From: Actinomadura rayongensis
GTDB taxonomy: Bacteria > Actinomycetota > Actinomycetes > Streptosporangiales > Streptosporangiaceae
Direction: 5' to 3'
Length of the DNA stretch: 64,000 nt
NCBI RefSeq assembly: GCF_009831215.1
Contig: NZ_WUTW01000001.1
Location: forward strand, 372,001-436,000
Shown here piece after piece: positions 37,163 to 50,015 of the stretch. The notes under the pieces are model-generated. The model made no database searches and was not told where the DNA came from. It saw nothing but the letters and a program-made list of their open reading frames with translations. The stretch's first letter is position 1. The number at the start of each line of letters is the position of its first letter. The translations under genes were made by a program, and so were the position numbers.

Positions 37163-37411
37163 ATGGTCCGTCCTGCGATGAGCGAGGAGGAGCGCACGCC
37201 CGGTCCGGAGTCCGACCCGGACTCGGAACACCGGAGCTTCGCCAACGCCGCCTGGTCCGTGCCCAGCCACACGCTGAGCGGCATGGCCGTCTATGGCGGG
37301 ATCGGCTGGCTCCTGGACCGCTGGCTGGGCACCTCGGCACTGTTCCCCATCGGAATCCTGGTGGGCCTCGCTCTAGCGCTCTACCTGGTCTACCTCCGCT
37401 ACGGCCGCTGA
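37163..37411 (+). CDS. AtpZ/AtpI-family small membrane protein
   Basis: 82 residues: a charged N-terminus then two helices with the AtpZ/I pattern MAVYGGIGWLLDRWLG and PIGILVGLALALYLVYL. Accessory to F-type ATP synthase assembly. ATG 37163 is preceded by GGGAG at 10 bases; ATG 37178 is an alternative. Confidence 0.8.
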   Translation: MVRPAMSEEERTPGPESDPDSEHRSFANAAWSVPSHTLSGMAVYGGIGWLLDRWLGTSALFPIGILVGLALALYLVYLRYGR

Positions 37412-37517
37412 CGGCGCCCGCGGGACGGCGGGCCGCCTCCGGACCCAAGTCGCGCCCCCGCGGCGCGCACACGAAGTACCGACCGACCTGCAGTGTCACT
37501 GACGAAGGGACTGCCGC

Positions 37518-38324
37518 GTGAGCGCGCCGCACCTCCTCGCCCAGAGCGGAGATGAGTTCGAGGCCCCCGGCCTCCACATCTTCGAATGGGGGCCGCTTTT
37601 CCCCGGCGGGCCGTCCTGGCTGGACTGGCTGACCAAGCCCGTCCTCATCGTCGCCCTCGCCGGCCTGCTCCTCGTGGTCTTCGCGTGGCGGGCGTTCGGC
37701 AACGCGCAGCTCGTCCCGCGCGGCGTGCAGAACGTCGGCGAGGTCGCCTACCTGTTCGTCCGCGACCAGGTCGCCCGGCCGATGATCGGCAAGGACGGCG
37801 ACCGGTGGATGGGCTTCCTGTTCACGACGTTCTTCTTCGTCCTCTTCATGAACCTGGCGGGCGTCGTACCGGTCCTGCAGCTCCCGGTGCCGTCCCACAT
37901 CGCGTTCCCGATCGTGCTCGCGGCGTTCGTCTACGTGCTGATGATCTTCCTGAGCATCAAGAACCAGGGCTTCGTCGGCTACTTCAAGAACATGATGTTC
38001 CCGCCCGGTCTGCCCAAGCCGCTGTACGTCATCCTCGCGCCGATCGAGTTCCTCTCGAACATCATCCTCCGGCCGTTCACCCACTCGGTCCGACTTTTCG
38101 CGAACATGTTCGCGGGGCACCTTCTCCTGGCCTTCTTCTCCACCGTCGCGTGGTGGTTCCTGGTCGAGAAGCTCACCCCGCTCGGAGCCGGCGTCGGCGT
38201 CGTCGGCTTCCTGATGACGATCGTCATGACCGGCTTCGAGATCTTCGTGCAGAGCCTCCAGGCGTTCATCTTCGTCCTGCTGGCGGCGTCCTACATCGGC
38301 GGCGCCCTGCACCCCGAGCACTGA
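37518..38324 (+). CDS. atpB: ATP synthase subunit a
   Basis: 268 residues; membrane stator with the proton half-channels. Five to six helices, with the essential Arg in THSVRLFANMFAGHLLL and the conserved final segment FEIFVQSLQAFIFVLLAASY. GTG start. Operon order a-c-b-delta-alpha-gamma-beta-epsilon is canonical. Confidence 0.96.
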   Translation: MSAPHLLAQSGDEFEAPGLHIFEWGPLFPGGPSWLDWLTKPVLIVALAGLLLVVFAWRAFGNAQLVPRGVQNVGEVAYLFVRDQVARPMIGKDGDRWMGFLFTTFFFVLFMNLAGVVPVLQLPVPSHIAFPIVLAAFVYVLMIFLSIKNQGFVGYFKNMMFPPGLPKPLYVILAPIEFLSNIILRPFTHSVRLFANMFAGHLLLAFFSTVAWWFLVEKLTPLGAGVGVVGFLMTIVMTGFEIFVQSLQAFIFVLLAASYIGGALHPEH

Positions 38325-38633
<309 letters not shown>

Positions 38634-38653
38634 TCGACGGCCCTCACTTCTGA

Positions 38654-40053
<1,400 letters not shown>

Positions 40054-40088
40054 CCGAGCTGACCCCTTTAGGGAGCAAGAGAGGAATC

Positions 40089-41723
40089 ATGGCGGAGCTG
40101 ACGATCCGTCCGGACGAGATCCGGAACGCGCTGGAGCGCTTCGTCCAGTCGTACGAGCCCGAGGCCGCCGCGCGCGATGAGGTCGGCACCGTCGTCGATT
40201 CCGGCGACGGTATCGCCCACGTCGAGGGACTGCCCTCCGCGATGGCGAACGAACTCCTGGAGTTCGAGGACGGCACGCGCGGACTGGCACTGAACCTGGA
40301 CGTGCGCGAGATCGGCGCCGTCATCCTGGGCGACTTCAGCAACATCGAAGAGGGCCAGCGGGTCCGGCGCACCGGGGAGGTGCTGTCGGTGCCCGTCGGC
40401 GACGGCTTCCTCGGCCGCGTCGTGGACGCGCTGGGCAACCCGCTGGACGGCAAGGGCGCGATCGAGTCCACCGAGCGCCGCGCCCTGGAGCTGCAGGCCC
40501 CCACGGTCGTGCAGCGCCAGTCGGTGAAGGAGCCGCTGCAGACCGGCATCAAGGCCATCGACGCGATGACGCCGATCGGCCGCGGCCAGCGGCAGCTCAT
40601 CATCGGCGACCGGCAGACCGGCAAGACGACGGTCGCGGTCGACACGATCATCAACCAGAAGGCCAACTGGGAGACCGGCGACCCGAAGAAGCAGGTCCGC
40701 TGCATCTACGTCGCGGTCGGCCAGAAGGGCTCCACGATCGCCAACGTCCGGCGCCAGTTCGAGGAGTCGGGCGCGCTGGAGTACACGACGATCGTCGCGG
40801 CCCCCGCGTCCGAGCCCGCCGGCTACAAGTACATCGCCCCCTACACCGGGTCGGCGATCGGCCAGCACTGGATGTACCAGGGCAAGCACGTCCTGATCGT
40901 CTTCGACGACCTGTCGAAGCAGGCCGACGCGTACCGCGCGGTCTCGCTGCTGCTGCGCCGTCCGCCGGGCCGCGAGGCCTACCCCGGTGACGTCTTCTAC
41001 CTGCACTCGCGTCTGCTGGAGCGCTGCGCGAAGCTGTCGGACGACATGGGCGGCGGCTCGATGACCGGTCTGCCGATCATCGAGACCAAGGGCAACGACG
41101 TCTCGGCGTTCATCCCGACCAACGTCATCTCGATCACCGACGGCCAGTGCTTCCTGGAGACCGACCTGTTCAACCAGGGCGTCCGGCCGGCGATCAACGT
41201 CGGTGTGTCGGTGTCCCGCGTCGGCGGGTCGGCGCAGATCAAGGCCATGCGGAAGGTGTCGGGCACGCTGCGGCTGGCCCTGTCGCAGTTCCGCGACCTG
41301 GAGGCGTTCGCGGCGTTCGCGTCCGACCTGGACGCCGCCTCGCGCGCCCAGCTCGACCGCGGCGCCCGCCTGGTCGAGCTGCTCAAGCAGCCGCAGGGCT
41401 CGCCGTTCCCGGTGGAGCAGGAGGTCGTCGCGGTCTGGGCGGGCACGTCCGGCGAGCTGGACGACGTCCCGGTCGAGGACATCCGCCGCTTCGAGCGCGG
41501 GTTCCTGGACCACCTGGAGCGCACGCACCCGGGCCTGCTGTCGGGCATCCGCGAGTCGGGCGAGCTGACCGACGACAACCTCACCACGCTGAAGGACTCG
41601 ATCACCGAGTTCAAGCGGGGCTTCGAGACCAGCGGCGGCGACCTGCTCGGCGACGAGTCGGTCGAGGCCATCGACGAGGAGTCCGTCGGCCAGGAGACGA
41701 TCACCCGCGTCAAGAAGGGCTGA
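40089..41723 (+). CDS. atpA: ATP synthase subunit alpha
   Basis: 544 residues; regulatory nucleotide-binding F1 subunit. Walker [15 protein letters not shown], arginine finger region [13 protein letters not shown], and [10 protein letters not shown]. The C-terminal 35-residue extension beyond the E. coli length (from [13 protein letters not shown]) is acidic; in mycobacteria such an extension suppresses ATP hydrolysis. Confidence 0.97.
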   Translation: MAELTIRPDEIRNALERFVQSYEPEAAARDEVGTVVDSGDGIAHVEGLPSAMANELLEFEDGTRGLALNLDVREIGAVILGDFSNIEEGQRVRRTGEVLSVPVGDGFLGRVVDALGNPLDGKGAIESTERRALELQAPTVVQRQSVKEPLQTGIKAIDAMTPIGRGQRQLIIGDRQTGKTTVAVDTIINQKANWETGDPKKQVRCIYVAVGQKGSTIANVRRQFEESGALEYTTIVAAPASEPAGYKYIAPYTGSAIGQHWMYQGKHVLIVFDDLSKQADAYRAVSLLLRRPPGREAYPGDVFYLHSRLLERCAKLSDDMGGGSMTGLPIIETKGNDVSAFIPTNVISITDGQCFLETDLFNQGVRPAINVGVSVSRVGGSAQIKAMRKVSGTLRLALSQFRDLEAFAAFASDLDAASRAQLDRGARLVELLKQPQGSPFPVEQEVVAVWAGTSGELDDVPVEDIRRFERGFLDHLERTHPGLLSGIRESGELTDDNLTTLKDSITEFKRGFETSGGDLLGDESVEAIDEESVGQETITRVKKG

Positions 41724-41726
41724 CCG

Positions 41727-44065
<2,339 letters not shown>

Positions 44066-44070
44066 TCGTT

Positions 44071-44103
44071 CCGGCGGGCCGTTCGTTCCGGGCGGCCCGC
44101 CGG
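44071..44103 (+). terminator. Hairpin between atpD and atpC
   Basis: CCGGCGGGCCG and CGGCCCGCCGG are perfect 11-bp arms with an 11-base loop, in the only large gap of the F1 genes. More likely an attenuator or mRNA-stability element than a full terminator, since atpC must be expressed. Confidence 0.55.
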
Positions 44104-44132
44104 TCCGCTCCGCTTGAGGTTCGGAGGACGTA

Positions 44133-44519
44133 GTGGCAACCCTGAAGGTCGGTCTGGTCTCGCCCGAGCGCGAGGTCTGGGCCGGCGAGGCCAAACTGGT
44201 GGTCGCGCAGACCATCGAGGGCCAGCTCGGCATTCTGCCGGGCCACGCCCCGGTGCTCGGCGTGCTGCTGGACGGCAGCGTCGTGACGATCGAACCGGCC
44301 GACGGCTCGGAGAAGATCCGCGCGATGGTCGGCAGCGGGTTCTTCTCGATCGCGGGCGACGAGGTGTCGGTGCTCGCCGAGCAGGCCGAGCTGGCGCACG
44401 AGATCGACGTCGCGGACGCGCGGCGGGCCCTGGAGGAGGCGCTCTCCGCCGGGGACGCCGACACGACCGCGGAGCGGCGGGCGCGGGCGCGCCTGCTCGC
44501 GGCGGGCGCCGACGCGTAA
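44133..44519 (+). CDS. atpC: ATP synthase subunit epsilon
   Basis: 128 residues; rotor subunit. Beta-sandwich (LKVGLVSPEREVWAGEAKLV, TIEGQLGILPGHAPVLGVLL) and a short C-terminal helical hairpin (ADARRALEEALSAGDAD). GTG start after CGGAGG. Confidence 0.96.
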   Translation: MATLKVGLVSPEREVWAGEAKLVVAQTIEGQLGILPGHAPVLGVLLDGSVVTIEPADGSEKIRAMVGSGFFSIAGDEVSVLAEQAELAHEIDVADARRALEEALSAGDADTTAERRARARLLAAGADA

Positions 44520-44537
44520 CAGGTTCGGGACGGTTCG

Positions 44538-44999
44538 ATGGGCGGGCACCTGGCTGCGGACGTGGGCGGGGTGCTCGCCGTCGTCTTTCTCGTGGCCGCC
44601 GTGCTTTTCGCGGTCATGGCGGTGCGGCGGCGGTGGTTCGTCCGCAAGGGCGGGACCGTCGAGTGCAGCCTGCGCGTGTGCCCGGAGACAGGCGAGCCGG
44701 GGCCGTGGCGCCTCGGCATCGCCCGCTACCAGGGCGACACGCTGCATTGGCACCGCGTGTTCGGTTTCCGCGCCAGGCCCCGGCAGGTGATCCACCGCCG
44801 GGGCCTCGTCGTGTCCGGCCGCCGCGCCCCGGGCGACCGCGAGGCCGAGGGCCTGCTCCCGGGCGTCGAGGTCATCGCGGTGCGCGACGGCGGGACGCGG
44901 CTGGAACTCGCGATGGGCGCGTCCGCCCTGACCGGCTTCCTGTCCTGGCTGGAAGCCGCCCCACCCGGCTTCCCCGTCGACATCCCCCAAACCGAATAG
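44538..44999 (+). CDS. DUF2550 family protein
   Basis: 153 residues. One N-terminal membrane helix (GVLAVVFLVAAVLFAVMAVR) followed by a small cytoplasmic or periplasmic beta domain (GGTVECSLRVCPE, WRLGIARYQGDTLHWHRVFG). DUF2550 genes sit directly after atpC across actinobacteria; function unknown. Confidence 0.88.
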   Translation: MGGHLAADVGGVLAVVFLVAAVLFAVMAVRRRWFVRKGGTVECSLRVCPETGEPGPWRLGIARYQGDTLHWHRVFGFRARPRQVIHRRGLVVSGRRAPGDREAEGLLPGVEVIAVRDGGTRLELAMGASALTGFLSWLEAAPPGFPVDIPQTE

Positions 45000-45121
45000 C
45001 CCCCACCCACCAACGACCGACCTCGCCACCCACTCGTCCCACGCAGCGAACAGCGGGCTTCGGCGCTGCCCTGGTCGTCACGCGCGCGGTGGTGGCGGCC
45101 TACGGCGCTGCCGGGTCGTCC

Positions 45122-45240
45122 GGCGCGGGTGGCGATGGCGGTGGACGCTGCCTCGGCCGTCTGGCGCGGATGGCGGTGGGCGCTGACGCGGCCTCGGTCA
45201 TCGGGCGCGGGCGGTGGCGGGTGTTGACGCGCTCGCGATG
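45122..45240 (+). repeat. Imperfect tandem repeat, about 47 bp
   Basis: Units beginning GGCGCGG and containing ATGGCGGTGG-C-CGCTG and CCTCGG recur two to three times with small indels, in the gap before the peptidase gene. No function assigned. Confidence 0.4.
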
Positions 45241-45245
45241 GTTGG

Positions 45246-46937
45246 GTGCGGGTGGGGGCGGGCGTCCTTTGCGGGGCGTTCGGTGGGTCGGGCGCTGGGG
45301 TCAGGGTTTTCGGGCGCGTCGGTAAGTGGCTGGCAGTGTTCGGGACGGCACTCTTGGTGATCGTGAAACTCACTATTCTGTGTGCCGCGCTGCTCGTGCC
45401 GGTCGCGGTGGTTCCTCTGGTGTCTTCGTCCGCGTCCGCGGCCCGTTCGGTGCGCAACGAGGCTGCGCCGTCGGCGCGTGGGCCGGGGCTGATGGAGGAC
45501 GTGCGGCGGGATCTCGATGCGTTCGCGCGGATCGCCAAGGAGCACGGCGGGAACCGCGCGGCGGGGACGCGCGGGTTCGACGGGTCGGTCGCCTACGTCG
45601 TGGCGGAGCTGCGGCGGGCGGGGTACGCGCCGGCCGTGCAGCGGTTCACCTATCCGGACTGGGCGGAGCGGATCACGCCTGAGTTCGCGCGGACGGCTCC
45701 CAAAGCCCGTCCGTACGTCCACGGGACGGACTTCGTGACCATGGAGTACTCCGGGTCGGGCAACGTGACGGCGCGCGCGGTGCCGGTGGACGTGCCCGCG
45801 ACCGGGCAGGCGGGGACGGCGGCGTGCGAGGCCGCCGACTTCGCCCGGTTCCCGCGCGGCGCGATCGCGCTGGTGCAGCGCGGGGCGTGCGAGTTCTCGG
45901 TGAAGGTGGCGCGGGCGCGCGCGGCGGGGGCGTCGGCGATGGTGATCTACAACCGTCCGGACGCGCGGAGCGTCGCGGGCGGCACGCTGAAGAAGCAGCG
46001 GGCGCTGCCGGTGGTGTCGACGTCCTACGCGATCGGGTCCGCGCTGGTGCGCGCGGCGCGAAAGGGAACGCTGCGGCTGCACGTCCGGACGAAGGCCGGG
46101 ACGGTGCGCAAGCGCGGCGCGAACGTCCTCGCGGACACCCCCGCCGGCGCGCCCGCCGGAGCGCCCGCCAGAGCGGCGGGCCGCGTGCCCGGCGGCGTGT
46201 CTGGCGCCGCGTCCGGCGGAGCAGCAGGCCGCGTGCGCGGTAAGGCGTCCGGCGGCGTGCTCGGCCGCACGTCTGGCGGGGCGGCGGGACGCGTTGTGGT
46301 CGTTGGCGCGCATCTCGACAGCGTTCCGGAGGGGCCGGGGATCAATGACAACGCGACGGGGGTTGCGGTGATTCTTTCGGTCGCTCGACAGATTTCGCGG
46401 ACGCCGCTGCGCAACCGCGTGCGGTTCGCGTTCTGGGGGGCCGAGGAGGACGGGCTGCGCGGCTCGGAGCACTACGTCACGACGCTGTCCAAGGCCGAGC
46501 GGGCGAAGATCGCGCTGGCGCTCAACTTCGACATGCTGGGCTCGGTGAACGGCGTCCGGGGCGTCTACGACGGGGACGCGTCGCTCGGCGCGGAGAAGGA
46601 CCCGCCGGCGGGGTCGGGGGCGATCGAGGCGGTGTTCCGCGACTACTACGCGTCCCGCGGGCTGCCGGTGACCGACAGTCCGTACACCGGGCGCTCCGAC
46701 TACGGGCCGTTCGTGAAGGCGGGCATTCCGGCGGGTGGCATGGAGTCCGGCGCGGACGGCAACAAGACCACCGCCGAGGTGCGCACCTACGGCGGCAAGG
46801 CGGGCGAGCCGTACGACCCCTGCTACCACACCATGTGCGACACGGTGAAGAACGTCGACTTCACGCTGCTCGGGACGATGGCGGACGGCGTCCTGCACGC
46901 CGTCCGCCACTTCGGCGCCGCCGCCGAGCTGCCGTAG
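45246..46937 (+). CDS. Secreted M28 family zinc aminopeptidase
   Basis: 563 residues from GTG 45246; in-frame GTGs at 45336 and 45363 would place the membrane segment (KLTILCAALLVPVAVVPLVS) closer to the start. A protease-associated (PA) domain lies in the middle (FPRGAIALVQRGACEFSVKV). The M28 core has all five zinc ligands: His and Asp in VVGAHLDSV and GPGINDNATG, Glu in FWGAEEDGLRGSEH, Asp in LNFDMLGSVNG, His in PCYHTMCDTV. Between NVLAD and VVVVGAH there is a 45-residue Ala/Gly/Arg-rich insertion not usual for the family. Likely extracellular aminopeptidase. Confidence 0.88.
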   Translation: MRVGAGVLCGAFGGSGAGVRVFGRVGKWLAVFGTALLVIVKLTILCAALLVPVAVVPLVSSSASAARSVRNEAAPSARGPGLMEDVRRDLDAFARIAKEHGGNRAAGTRGFDGSVAYVVAELRRAGYAPAVQRFTYPDWAERITPEFARTAPKARPYVHGTDFVTMEYSGSGNVTARAVPVDVPATGQAGTAACEAADFARFPRGAIALVQRGACEFSVKVARARAAGASAMVIYNRPDARSVAGGTLKKQRALPVVSTSYAIGSALVRAARKGTLRLHVRTKAGTVRKRGANVLADTPAGAPAGAPARAAGRVPGGVSGAASGGAAGRVRGKASGGVLGRTSGGAAGRVVVVGAHLDSVPEGPGINDNATGVAVILSVARQISRTPLRNRVRFAFWGAEEDGLRGSEHYVTTLSKAERAKIALALNFDMLGSVNGVRGVYDGDASLGAEKDPPAGSGAIEAVFRDYYASRGLPVTDSPYTGRSDYGPFVKAGIPAGGMESGADGNKTTAEVRTYGGKAGEPYDPCYHTMCDTVKNVDFTLLGTMADGVLHAVRHFGAAAELP

Positions 46938-46941
46938 GCCG

Positions 46942-48210
46942 CTAGAACGCGATGGCGGGGCTCTCCGCCCCGGTGGCCCGGCGGGCGCCGTCGAGCGAGT
47001 AGGCGGGGAGCGCCCGGTAGGCGCGGCGGGCCGGGACGGTCGACGTCTCGAACGTGCAGACGCTCGTCGCGCAGCGCGGCGAGGTGAAGGACTGGACGTC
47101 GTGGCCGTCCGCCCGCAGCACGAGCGTCACCCGGACGTCGTCGCCGGGCGCGACCGGCGTGACCGTCCCGCGCAGGTAGAGGCGGTGGCCGTCGGTGCGG
47201 ACGCAGGCGCGCAGCTCGCGTCCGCCCGCGGACGAGCGGGGGCCGCAGCGCCAGTCCGTCGCGCGCGCGGCGTCCGTGAGCCGGCGCCGGTCGTGCGGCG
47301 GGTTGGCGCGGGCGTCGCGGGCGCTCGCCGTCGTGAGCGTCAGCGTGACCCCGGCGGCCAGCGCGACAGCGGCCACGGCGGCGCCGACGCAGAGCAGCAG
47401 CGGCGTGCGGCGGGGGAGCACGGCGTCCGGCCCGCCGCACGGCAGCCCCGCGCCCGGCCCGCCCGCGAAGACCGACGACAGCAGCGCCGCGGGCGACGGC
47501 CTCCGCGGCGCGAGCGCGAACGGCTTCGTCCGGTGCGCGCGGGCGTACTCCGCCAGCTCCCGGGCGAGCTCGGCGGCCTCGGGACGGTCGTCGGCCCGCT
47601 CGGCGAGACACCGCTCGACGATCGCCCGCAGCGGACCGTCCGGAACGAGCACGCGACCGTCCGACGCCCGCACGGAAGCGCCCGGGGCGGGTGTGGCGTC
47701 AGGTGGCGTGGTCTGCGTTAGGAGGGTGTGGAGGAGGAGGCCGGTGGCTCGGATGTCGTCGGCGGGTGTTGAGGCGTCGGTGCGTGGTGTGCAGGGGGTG
47801 GTGACGCGGACGGGTGCTGTGCGGTCGGTGCGGTCGAGCAGGACGGCGGCGGGTCCGAGTGCGCCGTGCGTCCGGCCCGCCGCGTGGAGGGCGGCGAGTG
47901 CTTCGGCGATCTGGGACGTCAGCCAGGCGGCCTCGGCGGGTGGCAGCGGGCGGCGGCGGGCCGCGTAGGAGGCCAGGTTCTCGCCCGTGATCAGGTCCGT
48001 GACGAGGGCGATCCCGTCGTCGTGGGGCACGCGGTCGTGGACGGTGACGAGGTGGCGGTGGCGGGGGAGGTCCTCCGGCGCCTCGTCGGGCGGGAGGAAG
48101 CGGACGGCAAGGGTCGCGCCGGTCGTGCGGTCCAGGCAGCGCCAGACCGGACCGGCCAGCCGTTCGCCCAGCAGATAGCGATCCCCCAGCGGTGCCCCGC
48201 GCTCGGTCAT
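46942..48210 (-). CDS. Membrane-anchored pseudokinase (Pkn-like)
   Basis: 422 residues with the layout of a bacterial Ser/Thr kinase: kinase-like domain about 1-225, one membrane helix about 270-295 (LLLCVGAAVAAVALAAGVTL), and an extracytoplasmic C-terminus with Cys pairs (WRCGPRSSAG, RELRACVRTDG, SPRCATSVCTFET). Every catalytic motif is lost: the Gly loop reads GERLAGPVWRCLD, the VAIK Lys is Arg (LAVRF), HRDLKPxN reads HGALGPAAVL, and DFG reads VTTP. The alpha-F region is kept (ADDIRATGLLLHTLL). It cannot be a conventional kinase and probably scaffolds or senses. It lies 65 bases after the DUF4097 gene on the same strand. Confidence 0.82.
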   Translation of the reverse strand: MTERGAPLGDRYLLGERLAGPVWRCLDRTTGATLAVRFLPPDEAPEDLPRHRHLVTVHDRVPHDDGIALVTDLITGENLASYAARRRPLPPAEAAWLTSQIAEALAALHAAGRTHGALGPAAVLLDRTDRTAPVRVTTPCTPRTDASTPADDIRATGLLLHTLLTQTTPPDATPAPGASVRASDGRVLVPDGPLRAIVERCLAERADDRPEAAELARELAEYARAHRTKPFALAPRRPSPAALLSSVFAGGPGAGLPCGGPDAVLPRRTPLLLCVGAAVAAVALAAGVTLTLTTASARDARANPPHDRRRLTDAARATDWRCGPRSSAGGRELRACVRTDGHRLYLRGTVTPVAPGDDVRVTLVLRADGHDVQSFTSPRCATSVCTFETSTVPARRAYRALPAYSLDGARRATGAESPAIAF

Positions 48211-48239
48211 GCGTCCCCCGTCCCCGTAACGATCGAGAC

Positions 48240-48245
48240 ATTATG
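48240..48245 (-). promoter_or_regulatory. Possible pseudokinase -10 element
   Basis: CATAAT on the minus strand, 30 bases before the pseudokinase start, matches TATAAT at 5 of 6 positions. Confidence 0.35.
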
Positions 48246-48275
48246 GTCCGATCGGAGCGCGCGGGGCTCGGGGTT

Positions 48276-49202
48276 TCAGGCCGCCCGGACGGTGATCGAG
48301 CCGTCGCCGGTGCGAAGGTCCAGGTGCCGGGACGCGGCGCTGTCGCGGCGCAGCGCGTCGTCGATCCGCCGCCCGCCGGTGTTCGTCTCGGTGTCGATCG
48401 CGTACGCGGCGGTGGCGGGCAGCGTGAGGTAGATCGAGCCGGTGCTGGTCCGGGCGTCGACCCGCGTCGGGGGGACGGTGAACGCCAGGCGGACGCTCCC
48501 GTCGCCCGTCCGGACGGTCAGCCGGTCGCTGCGCAGGCCCGTCGAGTGGATCGAGCCGGTGTTGGTGCGCAGTTCGGCCTGGTCCGCGCGGCCGGCGACG
48601 CGCACCGCCCCGTCCCCGGTGGACGCGGTGAACGACGTGCTCTCCAACTGCTCGGCGTCGATCGCGCCGGTGCTGGTGCGCAGGCTGGCCTTCCCCACCT
48701 TGCCGGAGACGCGGATCCGTCCGTCGCCCGACCGGGCCGTCAGCGCCGACGCGCCCAGGTTCTCCGCGTTGATCGTGCCCGTGTTGGTGGTGAGGTTCAG
48801 CGTGCCGGTCGCATCGCGGACGGTTATTGCGCCGTCGTTGTCGTTCACCGTCACGGCCAGCGCGCGGGGCACGGTGATCCGGTACCGGACGCCGCAGGCC
48901 CCGCCGAAGACGGCGTGCTTGCAGTGCGACGCCAACGTCAGCACCCCGTCGCGGACCGCGTGCGTCGGCCGCGGCTTGTTCCGGTCGTTCGACCAGCGCT
49001 CCCGCTCCCGGACGGTCACCTTGTCGGTGTCGGCGCCGACGATCTCGACCGCGCCGTTCGCGCGCACGTCCAGCCCGCGCGACGTCCCCGCGACGTCGTA
49101 GGTGCGCTCGGCGTGCCGCGTCCCGCCGGTGCTGACCAGGCCGCAGCCGCCCAGCGCCAGCACGGCGGCCCCCGCCAGCACCGTCCCCGTGACCGTCTTC
49201 AC
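48276..49202 (-). CDS. DUF4097 beta-strand-repeat lipoprotein
   Basis: 308 residues. Lipoprotein signal: TGTVLAGAAVLALGGCG. The mature part is a DUF4097 beta-helix-like array in which TNTGTI, SGDGRI, TSTGAI, STGDGAV, TNTGSI, RTGDGSV, TSTGSI and TGDGSI recur every 18-25 residues. Two Cys (ASHCKHAVFGGAC) may bond. DUF4097 proteins (LiaG type) often accompany cell-envelope stress two-component systems. Its promoter carries the same palindrome as the two-component operon at 19 kb. Confidence 0.88.
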   Translation of the reverse strand: MKTVTGTVLAGAAVLALGGCGLVSTGGTRHAERTYDVAGTSRGLDVRANGAVEIVGADTDKVTVRERERWSNDRNKPRPTHAVRDGVLTLASHCKHAVFGGACGVRYRITVPRALAVTVNDNDGAITVRDATGTLNLTTNTGTINAENLGASALTARSGDGRIRVSGKVGKASLRTSTGAIDAEQLESTSFTASTGDGAVRVAGRADQAELRTNTGSIHSTGLRSDRLTVRTGDGSVRLAFTVPPTRVDARTSTGSIYLTLPATAAYAIDTETNTGGRRIDDALRRDSAASRHLDLRTGDGSITVRAA

Positions 49203-49228
49203 CCGCGTCTCCCTCTCCCTGTGGACGA

Positions 49229-49301
49229 CTCCAGCCTGCCGGGGGAGGGGCGGCCGGGCCAGGTGGCGGACCGGCGTCCCGAAGGTGGGGTTTACCCGAC
49301 C
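49229..49301 (-). promoter_or_regulatory. DUF4097 promoter, twin of the two-component promoter
   Basis: GGTGGGGTTTACCCGACC (49284-49301) matches the 19048-19065 palindrome at 16 of 18 bases. On the minus strand it is followed by 46 bases and then AGGCTGGAG (49237-49229), exactly the spacing found at 19 kb. TGGCCC (49261-49256) lies 17 bases before CAGGCT (49238-49233) as -35/-10. Confidence 0.65.
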
Positions 49302-49910
49302 TCAGCGCTCGCCGCCCGGCTTCCACAGGACGTCCCCGTGCCCGGCGTTCGCCACGCGGCCGAGGATGAACAGCAGGTCGGACAGCCGGTTGAGATACCG
49401 CGCGGTGAGCGGGTTGACCCCGCCCTCCGAAGCGTCGTCGCCGTGCGCCTCGATCGCCGCCCACGCGCTGCGCTCGGCGCGCCGCGTCACGGTCCGCGCG
49501 ACGTGCAGCAGCGCCGCGCCGGGCGTCCCGCCGGGGAGGATGAAGCTGCGCAGCGGGGGCAGGTCGGCGTTGAACTCGTCGCAGGCCGCCTCCAGCCGCT
49601 CGACGTAGGCGTCCTCGACGCGCAGCGGGGGGAACTGCGGATCCGGGACGACCGGAGCGCACAGGTCCGCCCCGACGTCGAACAGGTCGTTCTGGACGCG
49701 CACCAGCAGCGCGGCGACGGCCTCGTCCAGGCTCCCGAGCGCCAGCGCCGCCCCGATGGCGGCGTTGGCCTCCTCCACGTCGGCGTACGCGGTCAGCCGC
49801 GGGTCGGTCTTGCGCGTCCGCGACGCGTCGCCGAGCGCGGTCGTCCCGTCGTCCCCGGTCCGCGTGTAGATCCGCGACAGCACGACGGGCTGGTCCCTGT
49901 CCTTCGCCAT
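49302..49910 (-). CDS. Cob(I)alamin adenosyltransferase, PduO type
   Basis: 202 residues; transfers adenosyl from ATP to cob(I)alamin to form coenzyme B12. PduO motifs: SRIYTRTGDDGTTALGDASR (ATP loop), ADVEEANAAIG, and the helical-bundle motif ARTVTRRAERSAW with NPLTARYLNRLSDLLF. ATG 49910 has TAGGGT exactly 7 bases upstream on its strand, so the start is probably leaderless; three residues upstream in frame are excluded. The position downstream of the atp operon is conserved in actinobacteria. Confidence 0.94.
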   Translation of the reverse strand: MAKDRDQPVVLSRIYTRTGDDGTTALGDASRTRKTDPRLTAYADVEEANAAIGAALALGSLDEAVAALLVRVQNDLFDVGADLCAPVVPDPQFPPLRVEDAYVERLEAACDEFNADLPPLRSFILPGGTPGAALLHVARTVTRRAERSAWAAIEAHGDDASEGGVNPLTARYLNRLSDLLFILGRVANAGHGDVLWKPGGER

Positions 49911-49917
49911 GACCACC

Positions 49918-49923
49918 ACCCTA
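49918..49923 (-). promoter_or_regulatory. -10 element TAGGGT, leaderless start
   Basis: TAGGGT on the minus strand with a 7-base gap to ATG 49910 of the adenosyltransferase gene. Confidence 0.55.
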
Positions 49924-49965
49924 AGCCGCCCCGCTCAGGGGGTGGGACGGGCGAACGGCGTTCGG

Positions 49966-49971
49966 TAAGGT
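49966..49971 (+). promoter_or_regulatory. -10 element for GMC oxidoreductase gene
   Basis: TAAGGT, 44 bases before GTG 50016; a leader with its own ribosome-binding site (GGAGG) follows. Confidence 0.4.
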
Positions 49972-50015
49972 TTCTCTGACTTGACCCGGTCTGTGGAGCG
50001 ACTCCGGAGGCGGCC

